From contig JAJSLI010000098.1 of NCBI GenBank assembly GCA_021272315.1, positions 1 to 39,977 of the forward strand: DNA of 39,977 bases. The letters are read 5' to 3'. The DNA is from Methylacidiphilales bacterium. GTDB taxonomy: Bacteria > Verrucomicrobiota > Verrucomicrobiia > Methylacidiphilales > UBA1321. The position numbers and the translations under genes are program-made. Below are positions 32,428 through 39,945 of this stretch, piece by piece. The notes beneath the pieces were generated by a model, which saw nothing but the letters and a program-made list of their open reading frames with translations, ran no database searches and was not told where the DNA came from. How positions within the stretch are numbered: the first letter of the stretch is position 1; every line of letters begins with the position of its first letter.

Positions 32428-32517
32428 ATGCAAACTACACTCGCTACCACAACCGCGGTTGTTATTCTTGCTGGCTTCTTAGCAAGCATACTGATTGCCG
32501 CAGTCAGAAGGCGTTAA
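32428..32517 (+). CDS. 29-aa single-TM peptide ORF (too short for usual gene calling)
   Basis: ATG at 32428 to TAA at 32515: MQTTLATTTAV, then a hydrophobic VILAGFLASILIAAV, then the basic end RRR. The layout, a short polar start, one 15-18-residue hydrophobic helix and positive residues at the C-terminus, is what a small inner-membrane peptide or a type I toxin looks like. No clear ribosome binding site. It is next to a hairpin-rich stretch and another tiny membrane ORF, in an AT-rich patch. It could be chance in low-GC DNA. Confidence 0.4.
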   Translation: MQTTLATTTAVVILAGFLASILIAAVRRR

Positions 32518-32715
32518 AAGCGACCAATCAGCTTAATGCTGACTGGATGCTTTTAATCCGAGACGCCATTTTTTGGCGTGATTACAGGCATCGATCTTTT
32601 TGGGATCGATTTGCCGGTGTAGAGGTCGTTGTTTCTCGCGGCTATTTCCCCTCGTCCCCAAGTTGCGGATCATGTTGGGGCTTGGAGGAAGTGATTGCAC
32701 TGTTATAAGCAGTTT
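32518..32715. ncRNA. Hairpin-rich stretch, possible structured RNA
   Basis: Three stem-loops in less than 90 bp: CAGC-ttaat-GCTG (32529-32541), ACGCCA-ttttt-TGGCGT (32563-32579), and a longer one at 32587-32615 with GGCA+TCGATC pairing GATCGA+TT+TGCC. No convincing gene covers it. The plus-strand frame across it (32349-32708) is Cys/Trp-rich and not protein-like. I cannot assign an RNA family. Confidence 0.4.
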
Positions 32716-32871
32716 ATGAGTGACGTAAAATTCGTTAGTTTATCCATTCTCCTAGCGTCGATCATCATCTCGAGCGCAATAGTCTGGAGTGCCGTCTCAA
32801 TTGTAAAATCGACCGATGAATTGGGTCAAAGAGTGGAACAATTTAAAGCTGCACTCATACTTAAACCGTAA
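32716..32871 (+). CDS. 51-aa single-TM protein of unknown function (too short for usual gene calling)
   Basis: ATG 32716 to TAA 32869-32871. The N-terminus MSDVKF is followed by a hydrophobic helix (VSLSILLASIIISSAIVW, about residues 7-24) and a charged amphipathic tail (VKSTDELGQRVEQFKAA) suited to a coiled coil. This is a sensible membrane-anchored helical protein and reads much better than the overlapping frames. It lies just before the left inverted repeat of the glycosidase segment. No family recognised. Confidence 0.5.
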   Translation: MSDVKFVSLSILLASIIISSAIVWSAVSIVKSTDELGQRVEQFKAALILKP

Positions 32872-32884
32872 TTTCAGTCGGTAC

Positions 32885-32931
32885 AAATTCAAACTGACCC
32901 ACTACCCAAAATCGGGTAGTGTCCCAATTTG
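32885..32931. repeat. Palindrome at the left flank of the glycosidase segment
   Basis: CAAATT (32885) ... CACTACCC-aaaatc-GGGTAGTG ... AATTTG (32931): an 8-bp perfect inner stem with a 6-bp outer repeat. Its right arm GGGTAGTGTCCCAATTTG (32914-32931) is an inverted copy of 34888-34905 (17 of 18 bases). CACTACCCAAAATCG (32900-32914) is also a perfect direct repeat of 34898-34912. Confidence 0.7.
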
Positions 32932-33011
32932 CCTCAATCCCTATCAAGGGGCTGCTTCCTCATCATTCTTTACCACTAAATTTGCCTCTAATCGCCCTTT
33001 AGTAGCCTGCC

Positions 33012-34523
33012 TCAACCCTTGATTTGAAGGATTTTTTGGCCCCCAGCCCACTTGATCAACAGGGCGAGCGGTTCATTGCTGGATGCTTCAATTACCGGTT
33101 CTTCGCTTGGCGAATCGCGCTTGGCGCACTTGAGATCAAGTAGGGCGGAGGATCCGAACGGGTAACCTTTGACCCCATGTTCTTCCAGCAGGCGCACATC
33201 CCAGACCAGTTGACGTTGAGCAGCCTCTGGCCGCAATCCAAGGACGTATTCGAAAAATATTGCGATGGGCGACAGGCCGGTCCAGCCCACAAAGTCCCTC
33301 CGGGCGGGATCCCCCGGCGTGGCCCACTTGGGCGCATAATTCTCAAATAGCGTCCCGGTGTTTTGGAAAACTTCAACGACGTTTGCCAAGTGGTTGCATG
33401 CGATCTCATGCGCCATTCCGTCGGCTCCGAGCCGGGTCAATCCGCGAAGCACCATGTAGTTTGTGGGCGGCCAAACTGAGCCGCACCAATAATTGCCTGT
33501 GGTGCTGAAGTTGGGATGATCAGCTGAGAGCGTTGCCACGCGATGCGGTGTCTTGAAGCCCTTCGGGTCCGAAAGATGGGCGAGGAGAGGATCGATCCTC
33601 TCTTCCGGAACAATATTCGCAAGCAAAGCCCAGTAGCCGCCGATGGACTTCGTGTCCGAAAGGTTTCCGTCCCGGAAGCGGTCGCAATAAAAGCCCACGC
33701 GGTTATTCCACATCTCCTTGTTGACCAGGTTCGTGAGATGATCGGCTTCCTCGGCGGCTTCCTTGACGTCATCCACACGGCCTAACGCGACAGCCATAAG
33801 CAGAAGTAGCTTGTCGGTAAAGATCGCCTGGAGAGTGGTGTCAATCCATGCCATATGGCCGTGATCGAACTGGACGGAGCATCCCTCCGGTAATCTCGGT
33901 TGGTTATCCATCCCGCAGCCCAAACCGCTTGACCAATACGTGCCGTCGGGCCATGTACGGTGTTTCCGGAACCAGCGCGTGTAGGCGACCAAGGTAGGGA
34001 ATACCCTGCCCAAACGGTCCTTGTCGCCAGTCTGTTGGAAGTATTCCCATTCCGCCCACGGCATCATGTTCGGTCCCGTGCTCGATGGGTCGAAACGATC
34101 GAATTTTTCGCTTCCATCGGCGATTCTGATCTCGCGGGAGATATAGCCGTCGCGATGTTGCAGCGCGTAGAAATTATCGAGTGTGCGCTGAAAATTAAAG
34201 GCGCGGATCCCATAGCGCCCGAACATGGTCATGAAGGCGGAATCCCACATGAAGGTTGAATCATTGAATGCCGTGTCGATGAAGTTGGCGATCAGGGGGC
34301 TGCCGGGCGCGGGTTGGCGCAAATTGCCAAAAGCGATCTCCCAAGCTTTCCAATAACAGGCGATTATTTGAGGGTGGCCTTGCCAGGACGGTTCCGGAAG
34401 CAACGCGCGAGCAAAAGCGAAATCAGGCAACGGAGTGTGCTCCGCAGGCATCCTGGAAAAAATATTCTCTGTTGCGAAGCGGTCCGGGATGGCGATGTCA
34501 TAGTATCCTGGGGGAGTATTCAC
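33012..34523 (-). CDS. MGH1-like glycoside hydrolase, (alpha/alpha)6-barrel type
   Basis: A protein of up to 503 residues, intracellular-looking (no signal peptide). The region FIDTAFNDSTFMWDSAFMTMFGRYG with following WAEWEYFQQTGD, and later GNYWCGSVWPPTNYMVLRGL and WTGLSPIAIFFEYVLGL, are typical of GH63/GH37-related MGH1-like hydrolases (trehalase, mannosylglycerate or glucosylglycerate hydrolase relatives). The substrate cannot be told. It begins with GTG at 34523. It lies between an inverted repeat pair (32914-32931 and 34888-34905) with no transposase, and its base composition is less GC-rich than the core genes, suggesting transfer. It is encoded opposite to its neighbours. Confidence 0.82.
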   Translation of the reverse strand: MNTPPGYYDIAIPDRFATENIFSRMPAEHTPLPDFAFARALLPEPSWQGHPQIIACYWKAWEIAFGNLRQPAPGSPLIANFIDTAFNDSTFMWDSAFMTMFGRYGIRAFNFQRTLDNFYALQHRDGYISREIRIADGSEKFDRFDPSSTGPNMMPWAEWEYFQQTGDKDRLGRVFPTLVAYTRWFRKHRTWPDGTYWSSGLGCGMDNQPRLPEGCSVQFDHGHMAWIDTTLQAIFTDKLLLLMAVALGRVDDVKEAAEEADHLTNLVNKEMWNNRVGFYCDRFRDGNLSDTKSIGGYWALLANIVPEERIDPLLAHLSDPKGFKTPHRVATLSADHPNFSTTGNYWCGSVWPPTNYMVLRGLTRLGADGMAHEIACNHLANVVEVFQNTGTLFENYAPKWATPGDPARRDFVGWTGLSPIAIFFEYVLGLRPEAAQRQLVWDVRLLEEHGVKGYPFGSSALLDLKCAKRDSPSEEPVIEASSNEPLALLIKWAGGQKILQIKG

Positions 34524-34949
34524 AATGATTCACTTTTCAGGGTTAGGCCACGTCTTAGCCTGGATTTCCCATGTGGGTTCATGCGCATGGACGGTCGGGG
34601 TGGCATTTTGCGATTTTCTTCCCGGGCATCGGCTTTGCAAGCGCTATCAGGCCCGTAACGCAGGGTTTTTTGAGCCGCCACACATTGCGGAAGCAGTTTT
34701 CTTCTCCCAAAGCGCCTTGTGTCCCGGTTGAGAAGACATCTCGTCCGTAAAAAGGCAGCTAAAAGTAGACTCGCCAAAAGTGGGCAGAAGTAGGCGCGCA
34801 CGGTTGTGATTGATAAGCGTTATTTCAATTCGAAGGCTAATAGCATACGAATATTTCGCATCCCTCCAAAAAACTGAGGGTAGATTTCAAATTAGGACAC
34901 TACCCAAAATCGACTTGCATTGCGTCGCAACCTGATAAGTTCTAAGCCT
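34524..34949. other. Gene-free stretch upstream of the flavin reductase gene
   Basis: About 426 bp without a convincing gene on either strand. The right part (from about 34800) is AT-rich and contains the right inverted repeat at 34888-34912. The left part may be the 5' region of the glycosidase gene. I see no tRNA or recognised ncRNA. Confidence 0.4.
34888..34912. repeat. Inverted/direct repeat at the right flank of the glycosidase segment
   Basis: CAAATTAGGACACTACCC (34888-34905) is the inverse complement of 32914-32931 with one mismatch. CACTACCCAAAATCG (34898-34912) is identical to 32900-32914 in direct orientation. The segment between the inverse copies is about 2 kb and holds only the glycosidase gene. 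Confidence 0.7.
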
Positions 34950-35489
34950 ATGATCGTTCTATTGGTCGCGACAAATCGTCCGGGAAGCAACACGGGAAAG
35001 GTGGCCTGCCACGTGGCGGAGATTTACGCGGCGAAGGGGTACGCGCTGAAGGTGGTGGACCTGCACCAGCTGCCGCCGGAGATTTTTTCGCCGTCGAGCT
35101 ACGCGGAGAAGCCGGCGGCTTTTGCGCCGTTCCAGGAGGCGATGTCGCAGGCGGACGGGATCGTGATCGTGACACCGGAATACAACGGTGGTTTCCCGGG
35201 CGTGTTCAAGTACTTCATCGACATGCTCAAGTTTCCGGAGACGTTCAAGGGCAAGCCTTTCGCGTTCGTGGGGCTGTCGGCCGGAATGGGAGGCGCGTTG
35301 CGTCCGGTGGAGCAGTTTTCGACGCTGATCAATTACCTCGGCGGGGTGGTCTATCCCGGGAAGGTGAATATCACCGGGATCCACGGTCAATTGGAGGAAA
35401 AAGGACGGCTGAAGCCGGGCGAACTGGTGGAGCGGCTCGAAAAGCAGGCTGAGGGGTTTATCGAGTTTGTGAAGAAGGTGCGCGGTTAA
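34950..35489 (+). CDS. NADPH-dependent FMN reductase family protein
   Basis: A 179-residue flavodoxin-fold protein. FMN phosphate loop ATNRPGSNTGKVA (residues 8-20) and the conserved TPEYNGGFPGVFKYFIDML (about 72-90) mark the NADPH_FMN_red family (azoreductase/chromate reductase-like); GLSAGMGGALRP is the nicotinamide/flavin-contact loop. It would reduce FMN, quinones or similar with NAD(P)H. ATG 34950 directly precedes the fold; the open frame to 34920 adds ten unconserved residues. It is convergent with the radical SAM gene, with 45 bp between. Confidence 0.93.
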   Translation: MIVLLVATNRPGSNTGKVACHVAEIYAAKGYALKVVDLHQLPPEIFSPSSYAEKPAAFAPFQEAMSQADGIVIVTPEYNGGFPGVFKYFIDMLKFPETFKGKPFAFVGLSAGMGGALRPVEQFSTLINYLGGVVYPGKVNITGIHGQLEEKGRLKPGELVERLEKQAEGFIEFVKKVRG

Positions 35490-35534
35490 AGGGCGGGTGA
35501 AACGGGAGCGCGGACTTCTCGCCGTGCAGGCCTC

Positions 35535-37016
35535 TTACGACCGATTCCGCAAATTGCAGACGGTCCGGAAATGGACGCCGTAAATGGCCAGGCAGACCGT
35601 TTGGGGCAGGAGCCTCGGGCGCACAAAAAAGGTCCAGGCTAGAAGTTTCCAATAGTAGATTCGCTCCCGGCCAAGAATGCCGATGGAAAGCATGGATCGA
35701 ATGAAGGCGCCAAACCGGCGCACGCTCAACCTTTCTTCCACCTTGGGGCGGCGGTATTCCCTCAGGAAGGTTTTCAGGCGGGCATAGTAGTTTTTCGGAG
35801 AGTAAATCGCCGCCAGTATTTTTTGATAACCGGCCATAAGCTGCTTCTCGTCCATCAGAGGCACAATGTTGGTTGTGCCGTCGACATTGTCGCCGGAGGT
35901 GTCGCCGCGTAAACGGCCTTCGAGCTTCATCCGTTCGTAAAGCCGCGTTCCCTGCATCGCCTGCAACAGGCCCACCATCGCCACGACGATGCCGCTTTTT
36001 TGGATAAAATCGATCTGCCTTTGGAAAATGGCGGGGGTGTCGCTGTCGAAGCCGACGATGAATCCGGCCTGGACCTCGAGGCCGGCCCGTTGAATGCGCT
36101 TGATGTCGGCGATCATGTCGCGGTGCGAATTTTGCTTCTTGTTGCATTCGGTCAGCGATGCCTCGCTCGGCGTCTCGATGCCGATGAAAACTGAATCGAA
36201 CCCGGCCTCGCGCAGCATGTCCATGAGGTCGGGGTTATCGGCCAGATTGATTGAGGCCTGGGTCAGGAACGGCATGCGGCCCACCTTGTTCTGCCATTCG
36301 ATGAGCGGGGGCAGGAGTTCCTTGACCAGCCGGCTCTTGTTGCCGATGAGATTGTCGTCAACGAAGAAGACTTTCCCCTTCCAGCCCAAGTCATGCAGGT
36401 AGTTCAATTCGGCGAGGACCTGGTCCGGGCTTTTGATGCGGGGACGATGGCCGAAGAGCGCGGTAACGTTGCAAAACTCGCACTGAAACGGGCAACCCCG
36501 CGAATATTGCAGGCTCATCGTCGCGTATTTCTTCAAGTTCGCCAGATGCCACAGGGGCGTCGGGGTTTTGCTGATGTCCGCAAATTCGCTCGTCTGGTAG
36601 ATGTGCTTGGGCTGGTTCCGCTCAAGATCAGCGAGAAAAAGCGGCAGCGTGATTTCGGCTTCGTTCAAAACGAAATGCGCGACGCCGGAAAAATTTTCGT
36701 GCTCGGCGGTAAAAAGCGGGCCGCCGGCCACGACCGGCACCCCGGCCTCATTGCAACGCTTGATCACCTCCGTGGCCGATTCCCTCTGCACGGTCATTCC
36801 GCTCAGGAAGACGTAATCGGCCCAATTCAGGTCGGCGGCCTTCAAGGGCTGGATATTCATGTCAACCAGCCGCTTGGGCCATGTTTCCGGCAGCAAGGCC
36901 GCAACGGTCAGAATGCCCAGGGGTGGGAAAGCGGCATTCTTGCCGATAAATTTCAAGGCGTGCTTAAAACTCCAAAATGTCTCCGGAATTTGTGGATAAA
37001 CGAGAAGAATGTTCAT
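35535..37016 (-). CDS. B12-binding-domain radical SAM protein (DUF4070 type)
   Basis: A 493-residue protein. Residues 1-130 form a cobalamin-binding-like Rossmann domain (LLVYPQIPETFWSF, PPLGILTVAALLPE, VPVVAGGPLFTAEH); the usual DxHxxG His motif is not evident (DMNIQPL in its place). Residues about 165-380 are the radical SAM core with the 4Fe-4S motif C175-x3-C179-x2-C182 (RGCPFQCEFCNV), then GFDSVFIGIETPSEASL and GFIVGFDSDT. The C-terminal about 100 residues match the DUF4070-type tail seen in several uncharacterised and hopanoid-methylase-like members. The substrate is unknown. ATG 37016. No neighbouring pathway gene indicates a role. Confidence 0.88.
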   Translation of the reverse strand: MNILLVYPQIPETFWSFKHALKFIGKNAAFPPLGILTVAALLPETWPKRLVDMNIQPLKAADLNWADYVFLSGMTVQRESATEVIKRCNEAGVPVVAGGPLFTAEHENFSGVAHFVLNEAEITLPLFLADLERNQPKHIYQTSEFADISKTPTPLWHLANLKKYATMSLQYSRGCPFQCEFCNVTALFGHRPRIKSPDQVLAELNYLHDLGWKGKVFFVDDNLIGNKSRLVKELLPPLIEWQNKVGRMPFLTQASINLADNPDLMDMLREAGFDSVFIGIETPSEASLTECNKKQNSHRDMIADIKRIQRAGLEVQAGFIVGFDSDTPAIFQRQIDFIQKSGIVVAMVGLLQAMQGTRLYERMKLEGRLRGDTSGDNVDGTTNIVPLMDEKQLMAGYQKILAAIYSPKNYYARLKTFLREYRRPKVEERLSVRRFGAFIRSMLSIGILGRERIYYWKLLAWTFFVRPRLLPQTVCLAIYGVHFRTVCNLRNRS

Positions 37017-37370
37017 GCGGATCGCGATACTTTAGGGATGGATGGGATTGAAGCTTCATCAATTTGCCCTCTGATAAATCGTAACATGCCTGAGCCATGG
37101 CAGCTAACAGATCCATGACGCTGCTCTTGTCCAATATCCCGCAGATTTTGTTATAGGGAATCACCCGATTCTGTCGGATCACCCTAATGGTCAGTCAGTT
37201 AAGGACGGGCAACGCAAGAAGCCCTGTGATATCCAGTCATCCTCCAAGCGAGCCAAGGGCCACTGCTGTGGGGGAGATCGGCCAAGATTGGGTAAGTCCT
37301 TGTTAATCCGTGTGGAGCATCGTGTCCAGGCGGGTGATACATTTATCAGTTCCTGGGAAGGCGCAAACAC
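37017..37370. other. 354-bp intergenic region between divergent radical SAM genes
   Basis: No convincing gene. It contains an extended hairpin at 37155-37185 (AGGG ... CCGA-ttctg-TCGG ... CCCT) and, read on the minus strand, two direct repeats GGGTGAT 18 bp apart in the same place. The plus strand has GGGAAGG about 10 nt before ATG 37371, a plausible ribosome binding site for the downstream gene. Presumably it carries both promoters. Confidence 0.45.
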
Positions 37371-38246
37371 ATGGCAGACACAAACTTGATTGCGGCGCAT
37401 TTGGATCATCGCCGATCCTACAAGAATTTCCATTACGTTTATCCGGTCATTTCCCGCCGGTCGCAGGGTGTGTCCATCGGCATCAATTTGAATCCGGACA
37501 AGAAGTGCGATTTCAACTGCATCTACTGCGAAGTGGACCGCGTCAGCCCGGCACGATGCCATGACGTCGACATTCCCGTGCTCACAAAGGAACTGCGCAA
37601 GATGCTGCGGATTTATCAGGATGGCACGCTCTTCGAGGATGAGCCCTTTGCCGGCGTGCCTTCATCGTTGCGCAGGTTGAACGACATTGCTTTCAGCGGA
37701 GACGGCGAGCCAACCACATGCCCGGTCTTTGAGCGGGCCGTGGAGGCCGTTTGGCGCGTGCGCGAGGATTTGGGACTGGATACAACGAAGCTCGTGCTCA
37801 TCACAAATGGTTCCTGTCTGGACCGTGACGGCGTGCGGCAGGGAATTTGCCGGATACAGGCGGGCCGGAACGAAATCTGGGCGAAACTCGATGCCGGTAC
37901 GCCGGAATATTATCACCTGGTCAATCGCAGCCACGTTCCTTACGTGTGGATTTTAAAGAATATCGCTGAAGTGGCGCGTTGGTGCCCCGTCATCATCCAG
38001 TCCCTCTTTCTACGGGTAGCCGGGAAGCCTCCGGATGAGCGTGAAATCGGCGCTTATGCCGCACGGCTGAACGAAATATGGGCGCAGGGCGGAAAAATCC
38101 TCGGCGTGCAACTTTACACCATGGCGCGACGAGCTGCGACGTCCTTGGCGACTCCCCTTTCGAATGAAGAGCTCAATCGCATCGCGGCCCAGGTTGAGGA
38201 GCTGACCGGCCTGCCTTACACCCTCTACTACGGGCATGCCCCGTGA
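37371..38246 (+). CDS. Radical SAM protein (COG0731-like)
   Basis: A 291-residue protein with the 4Fe-4S motif C46-x3-C50-x2-C53 (KKCDFNCIYCEVDR), then DIAFSGDGEPTTCPVF (the GGEPT-like SAM-contact motif) and LVLITNGSCLDR. It resembles short radical SAM enzymes of the TYW1/COG0731 group; the substrate is unknown. The start at ATG 37371 has a GGGAAGG upstream. It is divergent from the larger radical SAM gene and convergent with the substrate-binding protein gene. Confidence 0.9.
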   Translation: MADTNLIAAHLDHRRSYKNFHYVYPVISRRSQGVSIGINLNPDKKCDFNCIYCEVDRVSPARCHDVDIPVLTKELRKMLRIYQDGTLFEDEPFAGVPSSLRRLNDIAFSGDGEPTTCPVFERAVEAVWRVREDLGLDTTKLVLITNGSCLDRDGVRQGICRIQAGRNEIWAKLDAGTPEYYHLVNRSHVPYVWILKNIAEVARWCPVIIQSLFLRVAGKPPDEREIGAYAARLNEIWAQGGKILGVQLYTMARRAATSLATPLSNEELNRIAAQVEELTGLPYTLYYGHAP

Positions 38247-38341
38247 CGTTGCCGCATACGTTTTGGCCGTATCGCGCGAGATCATTCATTTGACGTGATC
38301 CGCGCTGACTTTTCGGACGGTCTCTTCCGTCAGAAAATCAC

Positions 38342-39127
38342 TCAAAAATAAAACGGGAAGCCCATCTGGCGGAACGCTTCCTTGTCCGCTTTCAGATACT
38401 TGTCGCCCAGCGCGTCGAACCCCTTGTGCGCCTTGAAGTCGGCCAGGAACGCGTTGACCTGCTGCTCGAGTTCCACGTTGCCCTTCGCGATTCCGATCGC
38501 CCACGACTCCTTCTGAAACGGCTCGAGCAGGCCGCGCGTCGTGTCGGGATGCTTCTTGGCGTACTGGTAAATCGACATCTGGTCGTAGAGGAACGCGTCG
38601 GCCTTTCCCTGCACCACTTCCAGCGCGCAGGCCGAGTCCTGCTCGAAGGCCAGCACCGTCGCCTGCTTGAAATGCTCTTGGGCGTAGGTGGCGCTCGTCG
38701 TCCCGATCTTCACCACCACCGTCACGCCCGGCTTGTCCACGTCCACGATTCCGTTGATCGGGCTGTTCTTTTTCACCAGGATCGACAGGCCCGTACTGAG
38801 GTAGGGATCGGAAAAATCGATCGACTTGCGCCGTTCATCCGTCGCCGTCATCGACGAAATGATCAGGTCGATCCGCCCCGTTTTCAGCGCCGGGATCAGC
38901 CCCTCGAACGGCATGTTCTCGATGTCGATCGGGCGGTGCAGGTAGGCGCAGAGCGCCCGCGCCATGTCCACGCCGACGCCGGTCGGCGTTCCCGACGCGT
39001 CGGTCATCTCGAACGGCGGGTAATTCAGTTCCATCCCGATGATGAGCGGCTTGGCCGCATCTTGGGCGGGCAGGGGACTCAGGCCGGCGCACGCGAGCGC
39101 CGCCGCCAGCAAGAGGGAAAACTTCAT
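38342..39127 (-). CDS. Polar amino-acid-type ABC transporter substrate-binding protein
   Basis: A 261-residue protein with a signal peptide (KFSLLLAAALACAGLSPL, cleavage after LPAQ or nearby). It is a family 3 periplasmic binding protein: MELNYPPFEMTDASGTPTGVGVDMARAL, IDLIISSMTATDERRKSIDFSDPY (the diagnostic SBP_bac_3 motif) and VGTTS-like KIGTTSATYA. It would bind a polar amino acid or related solute in the periplasm. No permease or ATPase is beside it in this window, so it is an orphan here. ATG 39127. Confidence 0.94.
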   Translation of the reverse strand: MKFSLLLAAALACAGLSPLPAQDAAKPLIIGMELNYPPFEMTDASGTPTGVGVDMARALCAYLHRPIDIENMPFEGLIPALKTGRIDLIISSMTATDERRKSIDFSDPYLSTGLSILVKKNSPINGIVDVDKPGVTVVVKIGTTSATYAQEHFKQATVLAFEQDSACALEVVQGKADAFLYDQMSIYQYAKKHPDTTRGLLEPFQKESWAIGIAKGNVELEQQVNAFLADFKAHKGFDALGDKYLKADKEAFRQMGFPFYF

Positions 39128-39181
39128 GCTGGCAGTCTAGCGAGACGAAGGGGCGGTCGCACTTCAAATCTCTTTTCTATT

Positions 39182-39787
39182 CTAATGATGAAAATGCACG
39201 TGAAGCTCGCCCATTCCGGCTGCTGCAGCGATTGCAACCACCATTCCAAGATACTTCACAAAAAAGCTGGAAAAATACTTATCGAGGTTACTAATGAAAT
39301 AATAAATGTCGTAGAAGGGAACGAGCGATACCTTCCCAATCGTGGAAAAGTCTTCATCGAGAACCTGCCCGAGTATTAGACAATGCGCGATCATAGCTGT
39401 TGCAATCCCCGAGAGGAGAATGACCGTCCCCACCGTGTGGTCATACCACGCGGCTAGATAAGCTGCTGCTCCTAGAAATAGGAGTAGAAAAAATCTTACC
39501 GCGAAGTTGATGGTGGTTTGCTTCGATGGCAGCGGAATAAGCGGAGCGTTGGCCTCAGCTTCTGCGTTCAATTTATCGAGACGTACTGCTGAATCCACCG
39601 AAGTCTCCCGCACAACCGTGTATTGCGGATATTTACTAAAAGGTTGCCAGTCCGTGCTTCCTTCCACTCTGACCAGAGTGTCTGCGGTGATGCTTTTTTC
39701 AAGAAGAAGATCGCCCATCTTCACCAAGTCATATGGACCTTCTACCTTCACATCCCGCTTGATGTAAAAAAGTTCCCCTGGGTTCAT
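39182..39787 (-). CDS. GYF_2 (DUF4339) domain membrane protein
   Basis: A 201-residue protein. Residues about 6-55 form a GYF_2 domain (FYIKRDVKVEGPYDLVKMGDLLLEKSI, then STDWQPF), a putative peptide-binding module. After a spacer come about four hydrophobic segments (FAVRFFLLLFLGAAAYLAAWY, ILLSGIATAMIAHCLIL and two later). The end is histidine-rich (HVHFHH). It is AT-richer than the neighbours, so it may be a later arrival. ATG 39787 is chosen because the domain begins at once; the longer frame reaches into the palindrome before dnaK. Function unknown. Confidence 0.85.
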   Translation of the reverse strand: MNPGELFYIKRDVKVEGPYDLVKMGDLLLEKSITADTLVRVEGSTDWQPFSKYPQYTVVRETSVDSAVRLDKLNAEAEANAPLIPLPSKQTTINFAVRFFLLLFLGAAAYLAAWYDHTVGTVILLSGIATAMIAHCLILGQVLDEDFSTIGKVSLVPFYDIYYFISNLDKYFSSFFVKYLGMVVAIAAAAGMGELHVHFHH

Positions 39788-39858
39788 ATACGCCAAGATC
39801 GAATAAGGAAACCCTAGCCGTAGTGCAATCAAGCTCACCCATGCTGCTTGGTCTTCTC

Positions 39859-39880
39859 TCGTTCCCAAGTTTGGGAACGA
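39859..39880. repeat. Perfect 10-bp-arm palindrome upstream of dnaK
   Basis: TCGTTCCCAA-gt-TTGGGAACGA. It lies 66 bp before the dnaK start codon and between divergent genes. The sequence is not the CIRCE heat-shock element. It resembles short palindromes that are dispersed in several bacterial genomes, so it may be a REP-like element or an operator. Confidence 0.6.
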
Positions 39881-39908
39881 AGGAACTCACGCCATTTTCG
39901 CCACCCCT

Positions 39909-39937
39909 TTGACACCCCGCCCCCTTACGAGCTAGTT
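39909..39937 (+). promoter_or_regulatory. Possible promoter of dnaK
   Basis: TTGACA (39909-39914), a 17-nt spacer, CTAGTT (39932-39937). The -10 box is weak. The predicted start of transcription is at about 39944, a base or two before the ATG, again implying a very short or absent leader. Confidence 0.35.
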
Positions 39938-39945
39938 TCTCCACG

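Noticed and set aside
32349..32708. 119-codon plus-strand frame in the accessory patch
   Set aside because: Rich in Cys, Trp and Arg, it covers clear hairpins, and it overlaps the more sensible 29-codon membrane-peptide ORF in another frame.
36964..37182. 72-codon minus-strand frame across the start of the radical SAM gene
   Set aside because: It overlaps the real gene out of frame and has no family-like motif or ribosome binding site.
37200..37340. GCCACTG-containing stretch suggestive of a cobalamin riboswitch near a B12-type radical SAM gene
   Set aside because: It is on the plus strand, which is antisense to the B12-domain gene. The B12 box (AGYCAGGAGACCTGCC type) is missing and the other conserved stems cannot be drawn.
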